Assembly: GCA_949987565.1 (NCBI GenBank)
Contig: OX465101.1
Coordinates: 22,061,367-22,125,366, forward strand
Direction of reading: 5' to 3'
Source: Luidia sarsii
Taxonomy: Eukaryota > Echinodermata > Asteroidea > Paxillosida > Luidiidae
Length of the DNA: 64,000 bases
This document shows positions 44,693 through 55,329 of the stretch, piece by piece; within the stretch, counting starts at the first letter, position 1; each line of letters starts with the position of its first letter. The notes under the pieces are model-generated. The model was not told the origin of the DNA. It worked only from the letters and a program-made list of their open reading frames with translations, and searched no databases. Made by a program: the position numbers and the translations under genes.

Positions 44693-45060
44693 CTGTAAGG
44701 ACAGAGGATTAGAAGGAAGCAGCTCTACAGAGAACATGATTAGAAAAATAAAATCAATGAGTCAAGATTTCACCAGTTTTATAGCTACACTGTTAAAGAG
44801 TGGACAAACCCTAAATCCATAATACACCGCCTATAAACCTTTTCGACGTTCGCAAAGCATCATGGGTACATATGACAAACTCGCCGTCTTTTTATCGCAC
44901 AACTCGATGGGAAAAGCACTTAAGTTCGTGAATTGTTTTTGTTTTTTCTCCAAAAACTAGATGGAGTTCAGAAATGAAACTCACACAGAATGTTCGTCTA
45001 GAAAACTCTAGATACCAACAACAAAATATATTTTTGGTCGGAACGTTGAGTGGGTAGTTT

Positions 45061-45210
45061 CAGAGAAATTAGTGGGGATTCCGTTGGTGACTGGATGGCA
45101 ATGCGGTGACCGCATACAGCAAGCGGCACGCTGTGTACGCATGTGCAAAGCTGCATGCGTGCACCATGTTTGCCATCCAGTCACCAAGGGAATTTTCACT
45201 GATTTCTCTG
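45061..45210. mobile_element. Foldback element with 43-bp arms
   Basis: CAGAGAAATTAGTGGGGATT plus CCGTTGGTGACTGGATGGCA at the left is the inverse of GCCATCCAGTCACCAAGGGA plus ATTTTCACTGATTTCTCTG at the right. The loop is about 64 bp. Confidence 0.82.
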
Positions 45211-45729
45211 TACGTCTTCGCAGCAAGGCGCTATACCGTACTACAGGGGACCAGACTGCCAGTTACGGAGCTGCCGTTTGAATCTTGCAACCGAACCGGG
45301 AGGTTTTCGCCCATTTTTGGGGGGAAATCGACACATTTTCGCCACATGGACAGTTGCACACAGGTGCTTGGTATGTAAACCACATTTGCTAGAAATCTTG
45401 GGCCAAATGAAGCAGTATTTTATGAGTTATGCTGAACCTGCTGATCCCTATGCCACAGCACTAGTGAACGTTACACAGAAGCCTATGGGAAAAAAGCATA
45501 GTTATCTGTGGGGTTCCGGTCGGGAGAGCAGCGGACGACGTAGAACCCCACAGTTCTGGGAGTAGGGAGGTATGACGTTGGAATCTCTGCATCGTTTTAG
45601 AAAGGTCAGGTTGTTCAGGTGTTTGGAGCGCTAATTGATGGAGTTACGCTCGTAAGCCTTGACCTTGGAGGTAGCATGGAGGAATAAGGTCAGGAGGTAG
45701 TAAGCTCCCCTTAGAGCGATGCCAAATGA

Positions 45730-45770
45730 GATTTGAAGGTTTGCATTCTCACCATGCAAACCTTCAAATC
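45730..45770. repeat. Perfect 17-bp hairpin in an FB3 copy
   Basis: GATTTGAAGGTTTGCAT, loop TCTCACC, ATGCAAACCTTCAAATC, at the point where the left part of the following FB3 copy should begin. Confidence 0.85.
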
Positions 45771-45895
45771 GCATCGTAACTCAACTTACGATGGATAACC
45801 CATCGTAAGTTGTGATAGGCCGTATGGTTTCTGTGCATCGCTCATCGTCTTACGATTGATCGTAAGTTACCATGACTTAATGGTGAAATCGACTG
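45760..45895. mobile_element. FB3 element, left end replaced
   Basis: GCATCGTAACTCAACTTACG, ATGGATAACCCATCGTAAGT, GTATGGTTTCTGTGCATCGC, TTACGATTGATCGTAAGTTA, ending TGGTGAAATCGAC. It is in the opposite orientation to 39975-40107. Confidence 0.8.
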
Positions 45896-45912
45896 CAGGT
45901 TATTCATCCTAC

Positions 45913-45990
45913 CTTCAAGTAGTGATCCGTTTCTCTGTGATGCTGTACACTGACCATTTCGTAGTGATGTTTACAGCTGCCCGCCCACTC
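45913..45990 (-). promoter_or_regulatory. Possible 5' exon and promoter of the SLX4IP-like gene
   Basis: On the minus strand a GGGCGGGC GC-box-like motif is followed by a segment ending ACTACTTGAAG/GTAGGATG, a fair donor. Joined to the acceptor at 44692 it would be non-coding for the main frame and would open a short upstream frame. Speculative. Confidence 0.25.
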
Positions 45991-46795
45991 CAAACCGCAT
46001 CAATGACAGTGATTAGATTGACACTAATGTCAGTAATGACAGGTCAACCATGAAATAGTTCGACGACACGATGTGTACACACACGGACAGTCACTTTCAT
46101 TATGACATGTGGACATGTTTACAAGTACTGCATACACTATACATTGTGCTGTCTGCTATCAGTATATAGCGCCCTCAATGTGACAAGCGTGCTCCAAAAA
46201 AATAATGGTCACTCACCAACATTCATAGACCATTCATAGACACCGCAGTGGTTTAAATACGCGACGGTGAAATTCCAGCCAGCCGAAAATCAGGACAAAA
46301 TTTAGGGCCAGGTTCAGTCCGGTCCACCATGGTTGCAGAACACTAAACCGAGCTCCCTTTGAACAATGTACAATAACACTCACTTTCAAAGCCAATTATC
46401 CAACACCCAAAAGTCTCTCAGTTCTTCTCAATTTTTGGCCCCTTATATTTTTGCTAATTACCCCACTGAGAAAAAACACCCCCAAAATGTGTAGCCATCC
46501 AAGTCAAATTTCTGCACGGATTTTGGGATGGACCCCTCCAAAGCCAGATATGTTCCAAATTACACCCGTAATTTAAGAGTGAACCCAAAGTTGTCTTAAG
46601 CTTCACTTATTCTACAATATACCACTTAATTAGCCCCCAAAGAGCCCTTATCAAAAAAAGTTGTGGTTCCTCCACACTTTATGATAATCAGCTCGGAGGA
46701 GCCATTATTGGATGGAATTAGTGTGCTGCAACCCCATATCTAGGGTGTGACAGGGGTGTGGAAAAGTCATTCGCCACCAAATACCATCGGTATAT

Positions 46796-47248
46796 AAGTC
46801 TCTGGTCGTCTCCATCATACTATACGGATGCGAGACTCGGCTTTACATGCAGAAGAAGGGAGACGTATTCAGGCCTTCGAGTACAAGTGCATGAAACGTC
46901 TGTTGAAGATCTCTTACCGAGAGCACAAGACCAACAAATTCGTCTGGCAGCAGGTTGAGAGTCATGTCGTCACACAAGAAAATCTCCTCTCCACTGTCAA
47001 GCGAAAGAAACTATCCTGGTATACGGTCATGTGACTCGGCACAACAGCCTCTGCAAGACCATCATGCAAGGAACAGTCGAGGGTGGGCGCAGGCGTGGTC
47101 GTTAACGAAAAGCTTGGTCAGACGACGTGAAGACCTGGACTGACCTGACTATGCCTGAGCTCCTCACAGCAGTGCTCGACAGACCCGCCTGGCAAAAGAT
47201 GTCAGCCTCTTGCGCTCAGATCCCCCCGACGACTATCCAGTCGAGGGA
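46796..47248 (+). pseudogene. LINE ORF2 C-terminal remnant
   Basis: Across frameshifts and stops the plus strand reads ILYGCET, RRIQAFEYKCMKRLLKISYR, EHKTN, LSTVKRKKLSWY with VTRHNSL, then GTVEGGRRRGR with RKAWSDDVKTWTDLTMPELL, and RPAWQKMSAS. This is the familiar post-reverse-transcriptase C-terminus of animal non-LTR retrotransposons (ILYGCETW, RKLxWxGHVTRH, GRRRGRQRKxWxDNIKEWT). Only the 3' end is present, as expected of a 5'-truncated insertion. The exact clade is not certain. It runs straight into the ATG microsatellite. Confidence 0.85.
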
Positions 47249-47907
<659 letters not shown>

Positions 47908-48334
47908 TATCTCTCTTACCCGTTATATAATGTCCCAAACATCTAGAAACGAGCGTTTGATCCATTTTTTTGGCTAAATATTCTGTACTTATCAAGCCAA
48001 TTTTCAAATTCGCTGAAAAACCACAATCTGAATTAATTTTCAGGTTTTGCCAGACGGATGACGAAACAGTGAGCCCAAGCCTGCTCCATGGATTCGTAAA
48101 TAATAATTAATAAAACATGGATGAATAATAATTGAACGTCCGTGGCGGTCACACCTGCCCATGCGCTGTGAACACCAATGGACAAGAGCTCCGATTCTCC
48201 TAATGCGTTAGTCGTCGATCTCAGCAGCTGTGCGAAAGGTTCCCGGTTCAAAACCTCTTCCTAGGTCTTCAGGAGTTTTCATTTGCTCTCGTTAACGAAT
48301 GAAAATGTAAGCTAATTCCTTCGAAACCCATGCA

Positions 48335-48425
48335 AGAAGATATAGGGTCTCTTAAAGAAGAGGTGTGGTTCTGAAAAGAACCCAGAGTGGTAACTCGACG
48401 TTTCGACCAGTAGGCGCGTATGCTC
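48335..48425. mobile_element. FB2-like half-copy
   Basis: GTCTCTTAAAGAAGAGGTGT, TTCTGAAAAGAACCCAGAGT, GGTAACTCGACGTTTCGACC resemble an FB2 left arm. Confidence 0.5.
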
Positions 48426-48666
48426 TGGCCGTCATTCGCTTTTGCTCCACTGGTTGGGGCGGGTGATTCTGGTGCTGGCTCTTTTATTCCAGGGTTGTAC
48501 CTTTGTGTCTCGTTTGGCCGGCTCTCGGTGGCTGAATATGTCTGGAGCCGTGCGAGTCCTCCCCATTATTGTTATGGCAATGGAGTGTGGTATGCTATAG
48601 AGATCAAACTGCACGCCCTTTTATGGCCGTTTACGAAATGAAGGCTTTGGCTCAGGGGTACTCAGT

Positions 48667-48936
48667 CTCTAAAAAGTGCAAAAGAGTTGAATTATTCACT
48701 CTCTCCAGGATTGAACATCTCTCAGAGTCGGGAGTGAAATCATACTCTTGTATAATGGACCCATAATTCGAAAGAGTTGTCCTCTATAAATTATGACTCC
48801 TCTATAGAGTTGGGTTTTAGGCCTACTCCATTCTTTGCGGTTTCCACTCTCTTTTTCACTCTTTTTTGGCCTTCCTTGAGAAAAGTTCACTCCAACTTGT
48901 GCGAGTGGATTATTCACTCTTTTGCATTTTAGAGAA
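48667..48936. mobile_element. TIR element with CACTCTTTTGC ends
   Basis: TCTCTAAAAAGTGCAAAAGA then TTGAATTATTCACTC at the left; GAGTGGATTATTCACTCTTT then TGCATTTTAGAGA at the right. Inside are further CACTC/GAGTG motifs. About 270 bp, non-coding. Confidence 0.72.
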
Positions 48937-49312
48937 CAGGCTTCACTCATCCGTTATATGTCACAGGCACAGAAACAAGCGTTTGACCTCAGTTTCTTGG
49001 TGAATGCTCTGTAGGCGTGGAAACCAGGTTACTTTGGGGGGGGGGGGGTAATGCGGGGCTAATCGAACGGACATCGAGAAAAGTAGCGCTGAAACAGAAC
49101 GCACGCTGAGGGCGCTCTTCCGAATGCACCTTGGCACGTGCTCGGTGTAGGCCTACGGTAACTCCCACCCATCATCACCTACGCGAGCGCGCCGTTTTTG
49201 TGTGTGGAGGATGAAGTGGAGGGGGAGCGGCTCAAAAAGAGGCCGCGCTAGTCGTGGACCGCGTCAGACGTTCAGGCCGTCGAGCACGAGGCCTGTAGTA
49301 TTGTAAGGGACG

Positions 49313-49739
49313 ATGCGGCGCCAGAAATGCATGCTCCTCCTCGCCCTCCTCCTCATCCTGGCGCCCCAAGTCGTCGTCTTCATCCGGCTGGACCGGGTCG
49401 GGGAGGCGGAGGGCCCCCCCGATCAGGGCGCTGATGAGGCGCCCGGGCCGGGACCGCGACCGGCGATCGCGGCAGCCGATCCCCGGCCCCGGCGGACCTG
49501 GGACGACGGCGGTGAGGACCCGAGGGATGCGGCCGCGGAGGAGCGCCTCCGGCACCGCGGGGGACGGGGCGCGGAGAGGCGGGCCAGGCGGCTGGCCATG
49601 GCCCACGCCCGCCTCCCGGTCGCCTCCGAGGGGCAACCCGCCCGTGGAGGGGGCACCTCCCGTGGATATCCGTCGGATGGCCCCAAACCTCGTCTCCCGA
49701 TGAGGACATACGAAAACCAAAGAGACCGTCAGGTCAAAG
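49313..49739 (+). CDS. First coding exon of a type II membrane protein, family unknown (partial)
   Basis: ATG at 49313 in a GC-rich stretch, 142 codons plus one base to donor AAAG/GTAGGA. The protein starts MRRQK, has one hydrophobic segment (about residues 6-24, CMLLLALLLILAPQVVVFI), then a long Pro/Gly/Asp/Arg-rich stem. A short basic N-terminus, one signal anchor and a disordered stem are typical of Golgi glycosyltransferases, sulfotransferases and kinases; this is inference from layout only, as no catalytic part is present. Later exons were not found to 64000. Antisense frames at 49232-49720 are shadows of the GC-rich codons. The exon could also be a chance frame in a CpG-rich promoter, but start, anchor and donor together argue for a gene. 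Confidence 0.55.
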
Positions 49740-49797
49740 GTAGGATTTTCAGTTGCACCGGATTTTCTTTCTTGTCTCTTTTCCTGAAGTTAACACA

Positions 49798-49936
49798 AAA
49801 ACTGTTGCAAACTGCTACTGACTAAAATGACCTACAATTCATAAATCTAAAAAGTTAGAGGGCCTGACGTTTCGATTCTAGCACAGTAGCAGGACCTTTC
49901 TGAAAGGCTTGCCTTTGACTCTGAGAAAGGTCCTTC
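49798..49936. mobile_element. FB1 element
   Basis: AAAACTGTTGCAAACTGCTA, GAGGGCCTGACGTTTCGATT, TAGCAGGACCTTTCTGAAAG, then inverse GAGAAAGGTCCTTCACT. It has a short extra CTAGCACAG and lies about 60 bp into the intron after 49739. Confidence 0.78.
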
Positions 49937-49939
49937 ACT

Positions 49940-52088
49940 TCGTCTGTTATAATAATTTCATGCAACTGTATCTGAAGAGAAAATTCAACGCAATCGTGTG
50001 AAATTAATGCATTCTATAAGAATTGGGCTGATTGTTATTACCACTCCATATGCATCCCATGATAAGTTTCACTCCAGTTGCTGTGAGTGGGCGTGTCAAA
50101 TGAATTCAACAACTCCGACAGATAGAACAAAATACAAGACGAATCCGGCACCAGTGTCTCCCGCGGCAATTTATTTTATACTACTAGTTTTATCCGCCTC
50201 GATTTCACCCAGAAACGACGATCCAGCTACTCTATCAAAAGATGTGCCTCGTTTGTCTGTTTAAACAAATAGTGGTGATTTTCTGAATCAGCAAAACAGG
50301 AGATCTCGGTAGTTTTGAGGTGTCTCCACGAGTAAAAAAAATAAATAATAATAAATAGCCCCAAACACTATTTCGGCTTCCTGTTCTGTTAAATCCACCC
50401 ACTCGTGTGATGTGCTCTGCTCGTAGTTGCCGCCGCAGGTGAGCTGAATAGCTAGCCTCGGTTCCAAGGTTTCGAAGAAATAAAAATATGAGGGGGTAAG
50501 GGGTATGTTGGGGTGCTCGAGAGGTTGAGCAAACATCGTATTATTTGCTTTTAACGCCTCTGTTGCGAGGATGGTTGTGCCAGTGTCTGTTCTAATATTG
50601 TAACAGATAGTGCACTGCGCTGCGTATCGGAAACCATTTAGGTCGGGAATACAGTCCGCCTGCAATAGATACAGGGTACCTCAAGTGACCAAAAAACAGC
50701 TTTGTTTGACCCCTCGTAATTTGTGTGTGCGTCGTTATAGGGCTCGGTTTGTTTTTTCAGAGGGTGTTCCATAAATCTTGCGCCCAATTTAACTGACCTT
50801 CTGCCCAATAAAGCAAATTGAGTACCGCACTCATGTATAGCTCCTTGCCCGGCACACTGGGCGCTCGTTGCAGACATCGGTCAGGGTTGGGGCTTGGGTT
50901 TGGGCATGCAAATTGCTTAGCAGGAAATTTACGAAGGCACATGATATTGTCTGCTCGAGATCATTGCTTGGAAAGTTAGACCAAGGTCCAAGTTTTAATT
51001 AATTGGCTATGACAAAATAAGTTCTGACATAAATCTTCACAAACTTTAAATACTTGGTGACCTGTGTTTTCATAGCTGGGCACCCCTTTTTATTGAAGGG
51101 CAAATATTATTGGTTGCAGTTTTCTAATTTGCCTGATGCTATTTTATAGAAAAGAAAGAATTCTTGTAGGTAGGTGCAGTGAAAACAACTCAGAACAATC
51201 ATGTACAACATATGTTGTAAAGAGAGTTGTCAGCTGCTTTTTGTTATGGGAAATCATGTTAGCCATCTCCACATAAGGAGTTAAGGACTATACAAGGAAT
51301 GGAAGACTCTAAGCATAGGTCCTAGTACTACTAGTAGATTGTGTCAGGAAAGCAATGTTAGACAGGATGGGGAAGTGGTACTGTTATAAACAGGGATGTT
51401 ATTTTACCAGGGACAGAACTTGACTGGTTCTTGACCTACATCATATAGGCACCTTGAATTGCAAAGAAAAGTCTTTAAAAAAAGAAATCTAGAGGAGTCC
51501 ATGGATGGCTCTGAATTTATGGGGCTCTATTGCCATTTGTGTGTCTCCTATGCCATACATACTCTTCATTCAGTGCATGATATCCTGTTGGCACCAAGCC
51601 ACAGCCTTGTCATATCTGCAATCATGGAACCTTGTTATCAGGGGATGACAACTATGGAGCATGTGTGGAATGAGGTAAGGCCCATCTTGGGTCACCTTCT
51701 TCAGGTCATCTGTCCAGTTGATATCTATTGGGAGCAGGGAGGGCGCCTAAAAAGCAATTTAATTGCCCCAGCCCCCCCCCCCCCCCACAATCGTCCAGGC
51801 TTTTAGGTGTAGCAAGCTCAGAGAAAGTTTGTTTTTGTATTTACACTGGGCATACACTGGGCAATACTGTAACATGGATTTATGCTTGAGTCCATTGCAG
51901 GAAGGGAACCAAGAAAGTTAAAAGACATTACATTCTACACAGCAGTTATAAATGGATTGCTCTGGTTTCAAATTTATTTCTCAGTTAACCAACAATTGTA
52001 TCAACAGTCTTTCATTCTCTGTGTTATGAGATTGGAATAGACCCCCCCCCCTGTATTTGCTGTTTAATATTTATAATAAATATAAAGT
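49940..52088. other. Gene-free stretch
   Basis: No exon recognised. Short frames near 50288-50665 (minus) and 51459-51806 (plus) lack start context, splice sites and family features. C-runs are near 51773 and 52043. Confidence 0.45.
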
Positions 52089-52089
52089 G

Positions 52090-52258
52090 ATATACAAAAA
52101 TGTTGCAAACTGCTAACTGACTAAAATTACCAAAATGCAAATCTCAAAATTTAGTGGGCCTGACGTTTCGATCCTAGCAAGACCTTTCTCAAAGGCAAAG
52201 TGAGCCTTTGAGAAAGGTCCTGCTAGGATCTAAATGTCAGGCCCACTAAATTTTGAGA
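52090..52258. mobile_element. FB1 foldback element, near complete
   Basis: ATACAAAAATGTTGCAAACT, TGACTAAAATTACCAAAATG, GTGGGCCTGACGTTTCGATC, AAGACCTTTCTCAAAGGC, then inverse GCCTTTGAGAAAGGTCCTGC and CAGGCCCACTAAATTTTGAG. The outer right arm is missing. Confidence 0.85.
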
Positions 52259-52493
52259 TATAATAAATATAGTTTCTTATTGCCTTTTATTATTTAAATA
52301 TAAATCCAAATAAAGTAAAGGAAAATTGACTTGGAAATAAAAACAAATCCCTCTCTTTGCCAATTGCAGTTGATATCCAAATATTGTTATCAATTTTAAT
52401 TCATTTGATATCAATTCTTTTCATGAAATTAGCAACTGCTTTATCCATCTATCCATCAATCAACCAAGCAATCAAGCAGTCAACCATCAGTTA

Positions 52494-52566
52494 GCTCGGG
52501 CGGGATTTGAACCCATGACTCTTGCCTTCCAGCACTGATGTTTTAACCACTCACTTGACCACCGAG
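52494..52566 (-). repeat. tRNA-like sequence
   Basis: The minus strand begins GCTCGGTGGTCAAGTGAG and ends GGGTTCAAATCCCGCCCGAGC. GCTCGG pairs with CCGAGC, and the B box GGTTCAAATCC is good. The middle is irregular and I do not assign an anticodon. Confidence 0.5.
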
Positions 52567-52589
52567 CAAAATAACAAAAATGGCATTTT

Positions 52590-52661
52590 GACTGGACGGG
52601 GACTTGAACCCAAGACCTCTGGTTTAACATACCAGTGCTCTCCCATCTGAGTTATCCAGCC
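52590..52661 (-). repeat. tRNA-shaped sequence, anticodon position GTT, probably part of a repeat
   Basis: 72 nt on the minus strand. Acceptor GGCTGGA pairs with TCCAGTC (one G-U). The D arm is ACTC/GAGC with one mismatch. Anticodon stem CTGGT/ACCAG is perfect with loop ATGTTAA, placing GTT (Asn) at 34-36. The T loop is TTCAAGT and the T stem has one mismatch. The A box lacks the usual G10. The tRNA shape is good, but sequence next to it (CTTAGATGG and onward) recurs at 54030, so it may belong to a dispersed repeat. Confidence 0.45.
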
Positions 52662-53215
52662 CTTAGATGGTGGACTTCTGAAATAGTAAACTAGTCTTTG
52701 CCGGGATGGGGGGTGCCAGTCAGAATCATAAAAACCATTAACTGCTGTATATCTCGTATGAAAATGGCAGTGTATTGATAATTCACATTGCTTCTGAACC
52801 GTATACAGAAAGATTTTCCAACTGATATGACAGTGTGTTGGCCTTTTGCCACACAATGGAACGAGTGAGTTTCCATTTACCCGGCGCAAAGTGGACTGGC
52901 CACTTTTTCAATTATGATTTACAATTTGTTTACACTGAAGGTTTGTTTGCACTGCACACAGGCAAGCTCAGGCGGCCAAATAAAAGGTCTGCACTTGCAA
53001 CCATGGGAGTGACAGAAAAGAGCTCCAAATGCTGATCTTTATGTTTGTTTTGCTTAAAAGCCTAAAATGTCAGTGGAGATATGTCACATAGAAATGTATA
53101 CAAAATGTTATATACATGAAAGGACATTAAAAAAGGGTCTGACATTTTAATTCAAGCACTTTTTCCCAAACAGAATAAGCAAAACAAAACAAAACACTGA
53201 TTTCTGGACTTCAAA

Positions 53216-53354
53216 GGACCTGGGACCAACGTCATAGAGCTGCTTAAGCACAATAATTTGAAATCAGCATGAAAAATCATGATTCTTATATCACCTTGCC
53301 AACCAAAACCTCTCTTTTGTTTCATGCTAAGCAATGGATTATTGTGCAATACAC
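53216..53354. mobile_element. FB4-related element, short diverged copy
   Basis: ACGTCATAGAGCTGCTTAAG, CACCTTGCCAACCAAAACCT and GTTTCATGCTAAGCAATGGA match parts of the two FB4 copies that follow. Confidence 0.65.
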
Positions 53355-53391
53355 GTCAAGAACAGTTGACATCACATCCCTAGGTCCCTAG

Positions 53392-53632
53392 GTCCAATTT
53401 CATAGAGCCGCTTAAGCGTGAAAATCTGCTAAGCAGGAAAAGTCTTCCTCGTGTAAGCAGGATTACAAACTGCACTGCGATGCGATGCCAGTTGCTTTTG
53501 ACTTGTATTCCACTCTTCTTTCCTTAGCATGAAACAAAAGTGAAGTTTTGGTAGGCAAGGGGATCCTGTGGCTCATGACTTATTGCGCTTAAGCACATTT
53601 TGACGCTTAAGCGGCTCTATGAAATTGGCCCC
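53392..53632. mobile_element. FB4 element, copy A
   Basis: CCAATTTCATAGAGCCGCTT and AAGCGGCTCTATGAAATTGG are perfect inverted ends. The inner part has TCTGCTAAGCAGGAAAAGTC and CTTTCCTTAGCATGAAAC. About 240 bp, no coding sequence. Confidence 0.88.
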
Positions 53633-53759
53633 TGGTCAAATCATAATGTCTGACTTTCCAACTTGAGTATTTCAAGTAAATTCTTTTGAGTAAGCTTTTT
53701 CAATCAACAGACTGACGGACCCGAACTTGATCCCAAGTGCACCTATCCTGTTACCATCT

Positions 53760-54020
53760 GGGGCCAATTTCATGGAACTGCTTAAGCACCAAAATTTGAT
53801 TCAGCACAAAAAGTCACGATTCCTGAGATCACCATGCCAACGAAAACTTCCCTTTTGTTTCATGCTTTTTGTTTCAAGTAGGCCTATACTAGAAGAGTGG
53901 AATACAAGTCAAAAGCGATTGACGTCGCATCGATGTGCAGTTCGTAATCCCGTTTACACAAGGAAGACATTTCCTGCTTAGCAGATTGTCACGCTTAAGC
54001 GGCTCTATGAAATTGGGCCC
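53760..54020. mobile_element. FB4 element, copy B (opposite orientation)
   Basis: GGGGCCAATTTCATGGAACT at the left and AAGCGGCTCTATGAAATTGG at the right. The inner order is the reverse of copy A: CCATGCCAACGAAAACTTCC first, CTGCTTAGCAG last. A and B lie 128 bp apart, forming a large imperfect inverted pair. Confidence 0.85.
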
Positions 54021-54289
54021 TGAGCTATCCAACCCTTAGATGGTCGCCTTCCCAAATGGGGGGGGGGGCAGTCAGAGACATTACCTGCTGTATAGATCTT
54101 CAGGGATCATGGCCCTGTTTTTATTCAGATACCAAAAAGCCTAATATAAACCTAGGTTAGTTGTTGGGAAGTAAGTTGTGCCAACTAACTTGTGTGTATC
54201 TTTCTTTGTAAGTCAGTACAAACTTCTTCCTTCTAAAGACCTTCCTCAAAGGCAGATATATAGGCCCTGCTAGAACTGAAACACCAGGG

Positions 54290-54414
54290 GTGGATTTAGT
54301 TCACCAAGTCTTAAAGATGTGTCGTAACTCCGTTAACTTACGATGGATGATCCATGTTAGGCTGGCCGTACGGTTTCTGGGCTTCGCTCATTGTCTTGCG
54401 ATTGATCGTAAGTA
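54290..54414. mobile_element. FB3 element, diverged copy
   Basis: GTGGATTTAGTTCACCAAGT, TAACTTACGATGGATGATCC, GTACGGTTTCTGGGCTTCGC, TTGCGATTGATCGTAAGTAG. Confidence 0.72.
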
Positions 54415-55256
54415 GTGCAGGCTCGGTACATTTTCTAGATTGCCATTTTTGGTAAGTGTCGGAGCAGTCAGTTTTCAACATTTCCGCATTAGTACTCTAT
54501 ATCGCGGGACGTGTTTCAACAAACCTCAGGCAACTGGATTGCCTCGTGAGGTGGGGGGGGGGGCTGGGCTGATGCAAAGAGTGTGTCGGGGAGGGGTAAT
54601 CCCACTTTAAGTCTGCCAGGAGATGTTGAATTCCCCTCCCCTGCACTCTGGAAGGAAAATAGGGGCGGGTTGAACAGAGATCCCCTGGGGGAGCTGTTCC
54701 TTTACATTGCCAGTGTAGCAAGGAACCTCAGGTGCATGTTGTTTGTACACTGTACACTGTAAACTGTAAAATGAGGAGCAGCCAGGTACCTGCAAGTTTT
54801 CTTGTGGACATTTTTTTGCTGGAGATTTATAGTGGGGGTTTTTGTTTTCCTCGGGGGCTACCTGGATTTGCCAGTGGAGGAGAAAATAACCTGGCTGGGA
54901 AAGTGATTCTTGGAGAGGTTGCAGAAGGGGGGGGGGAGGGGGTTGGGATTCAGGGGAGAAGGATTGTCATGTTTGGTGATTGACGTAACTGTGCCTGAGT
55001 TGGTTTTATTCCTGCCACATGGGACTCCAGGATTTGTATAGGCATGGCAGAGAAGGGGATAATTATGCACTTGTTGTCTGGCCCCTTCGGGATATTATGG
55101 TGAATTGGCGAAAAAACACAGTTGTCTGTAGGCCTGTTGCACAGCTGCGCCCTAAACATTTTGGTGGCAGATAGGGATTGCTTGAGTGGTTTACGAATAC
55201 AATTAATGGATGCATTCTCAGAGGCTGAAGTATCATTCTAATTTTTCTTAAAGAAT

Positions 55257-55320
55257 TTGAACTCGGGCCTCTGGTCAACTATATCAGCACTGTGCCACCT
55301 GAGCTATCTAGCCTTCCCAA
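55257..55320 (-). repeat. tRNA-like fragment
   Basis: The minus strand reads GGCTAGATAGCTCAGGTGGC, a good acceptor start plus A box, and continues to GAGGCCCGAGTTCAAA. The anticodon arm is damaged. It is related to 52590-52661. Confidence 0.5.
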
Positions 55321-55329
55321 CTGTCTTTG

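Noticed and set aside
49232..49720. Minus-strand frames of 162, 109 and 87 codons opposite the type II exon
   Set aside because: Low-complexity Arg/Pro/Gly translations of a GC-rich stretch, without splice or start support.
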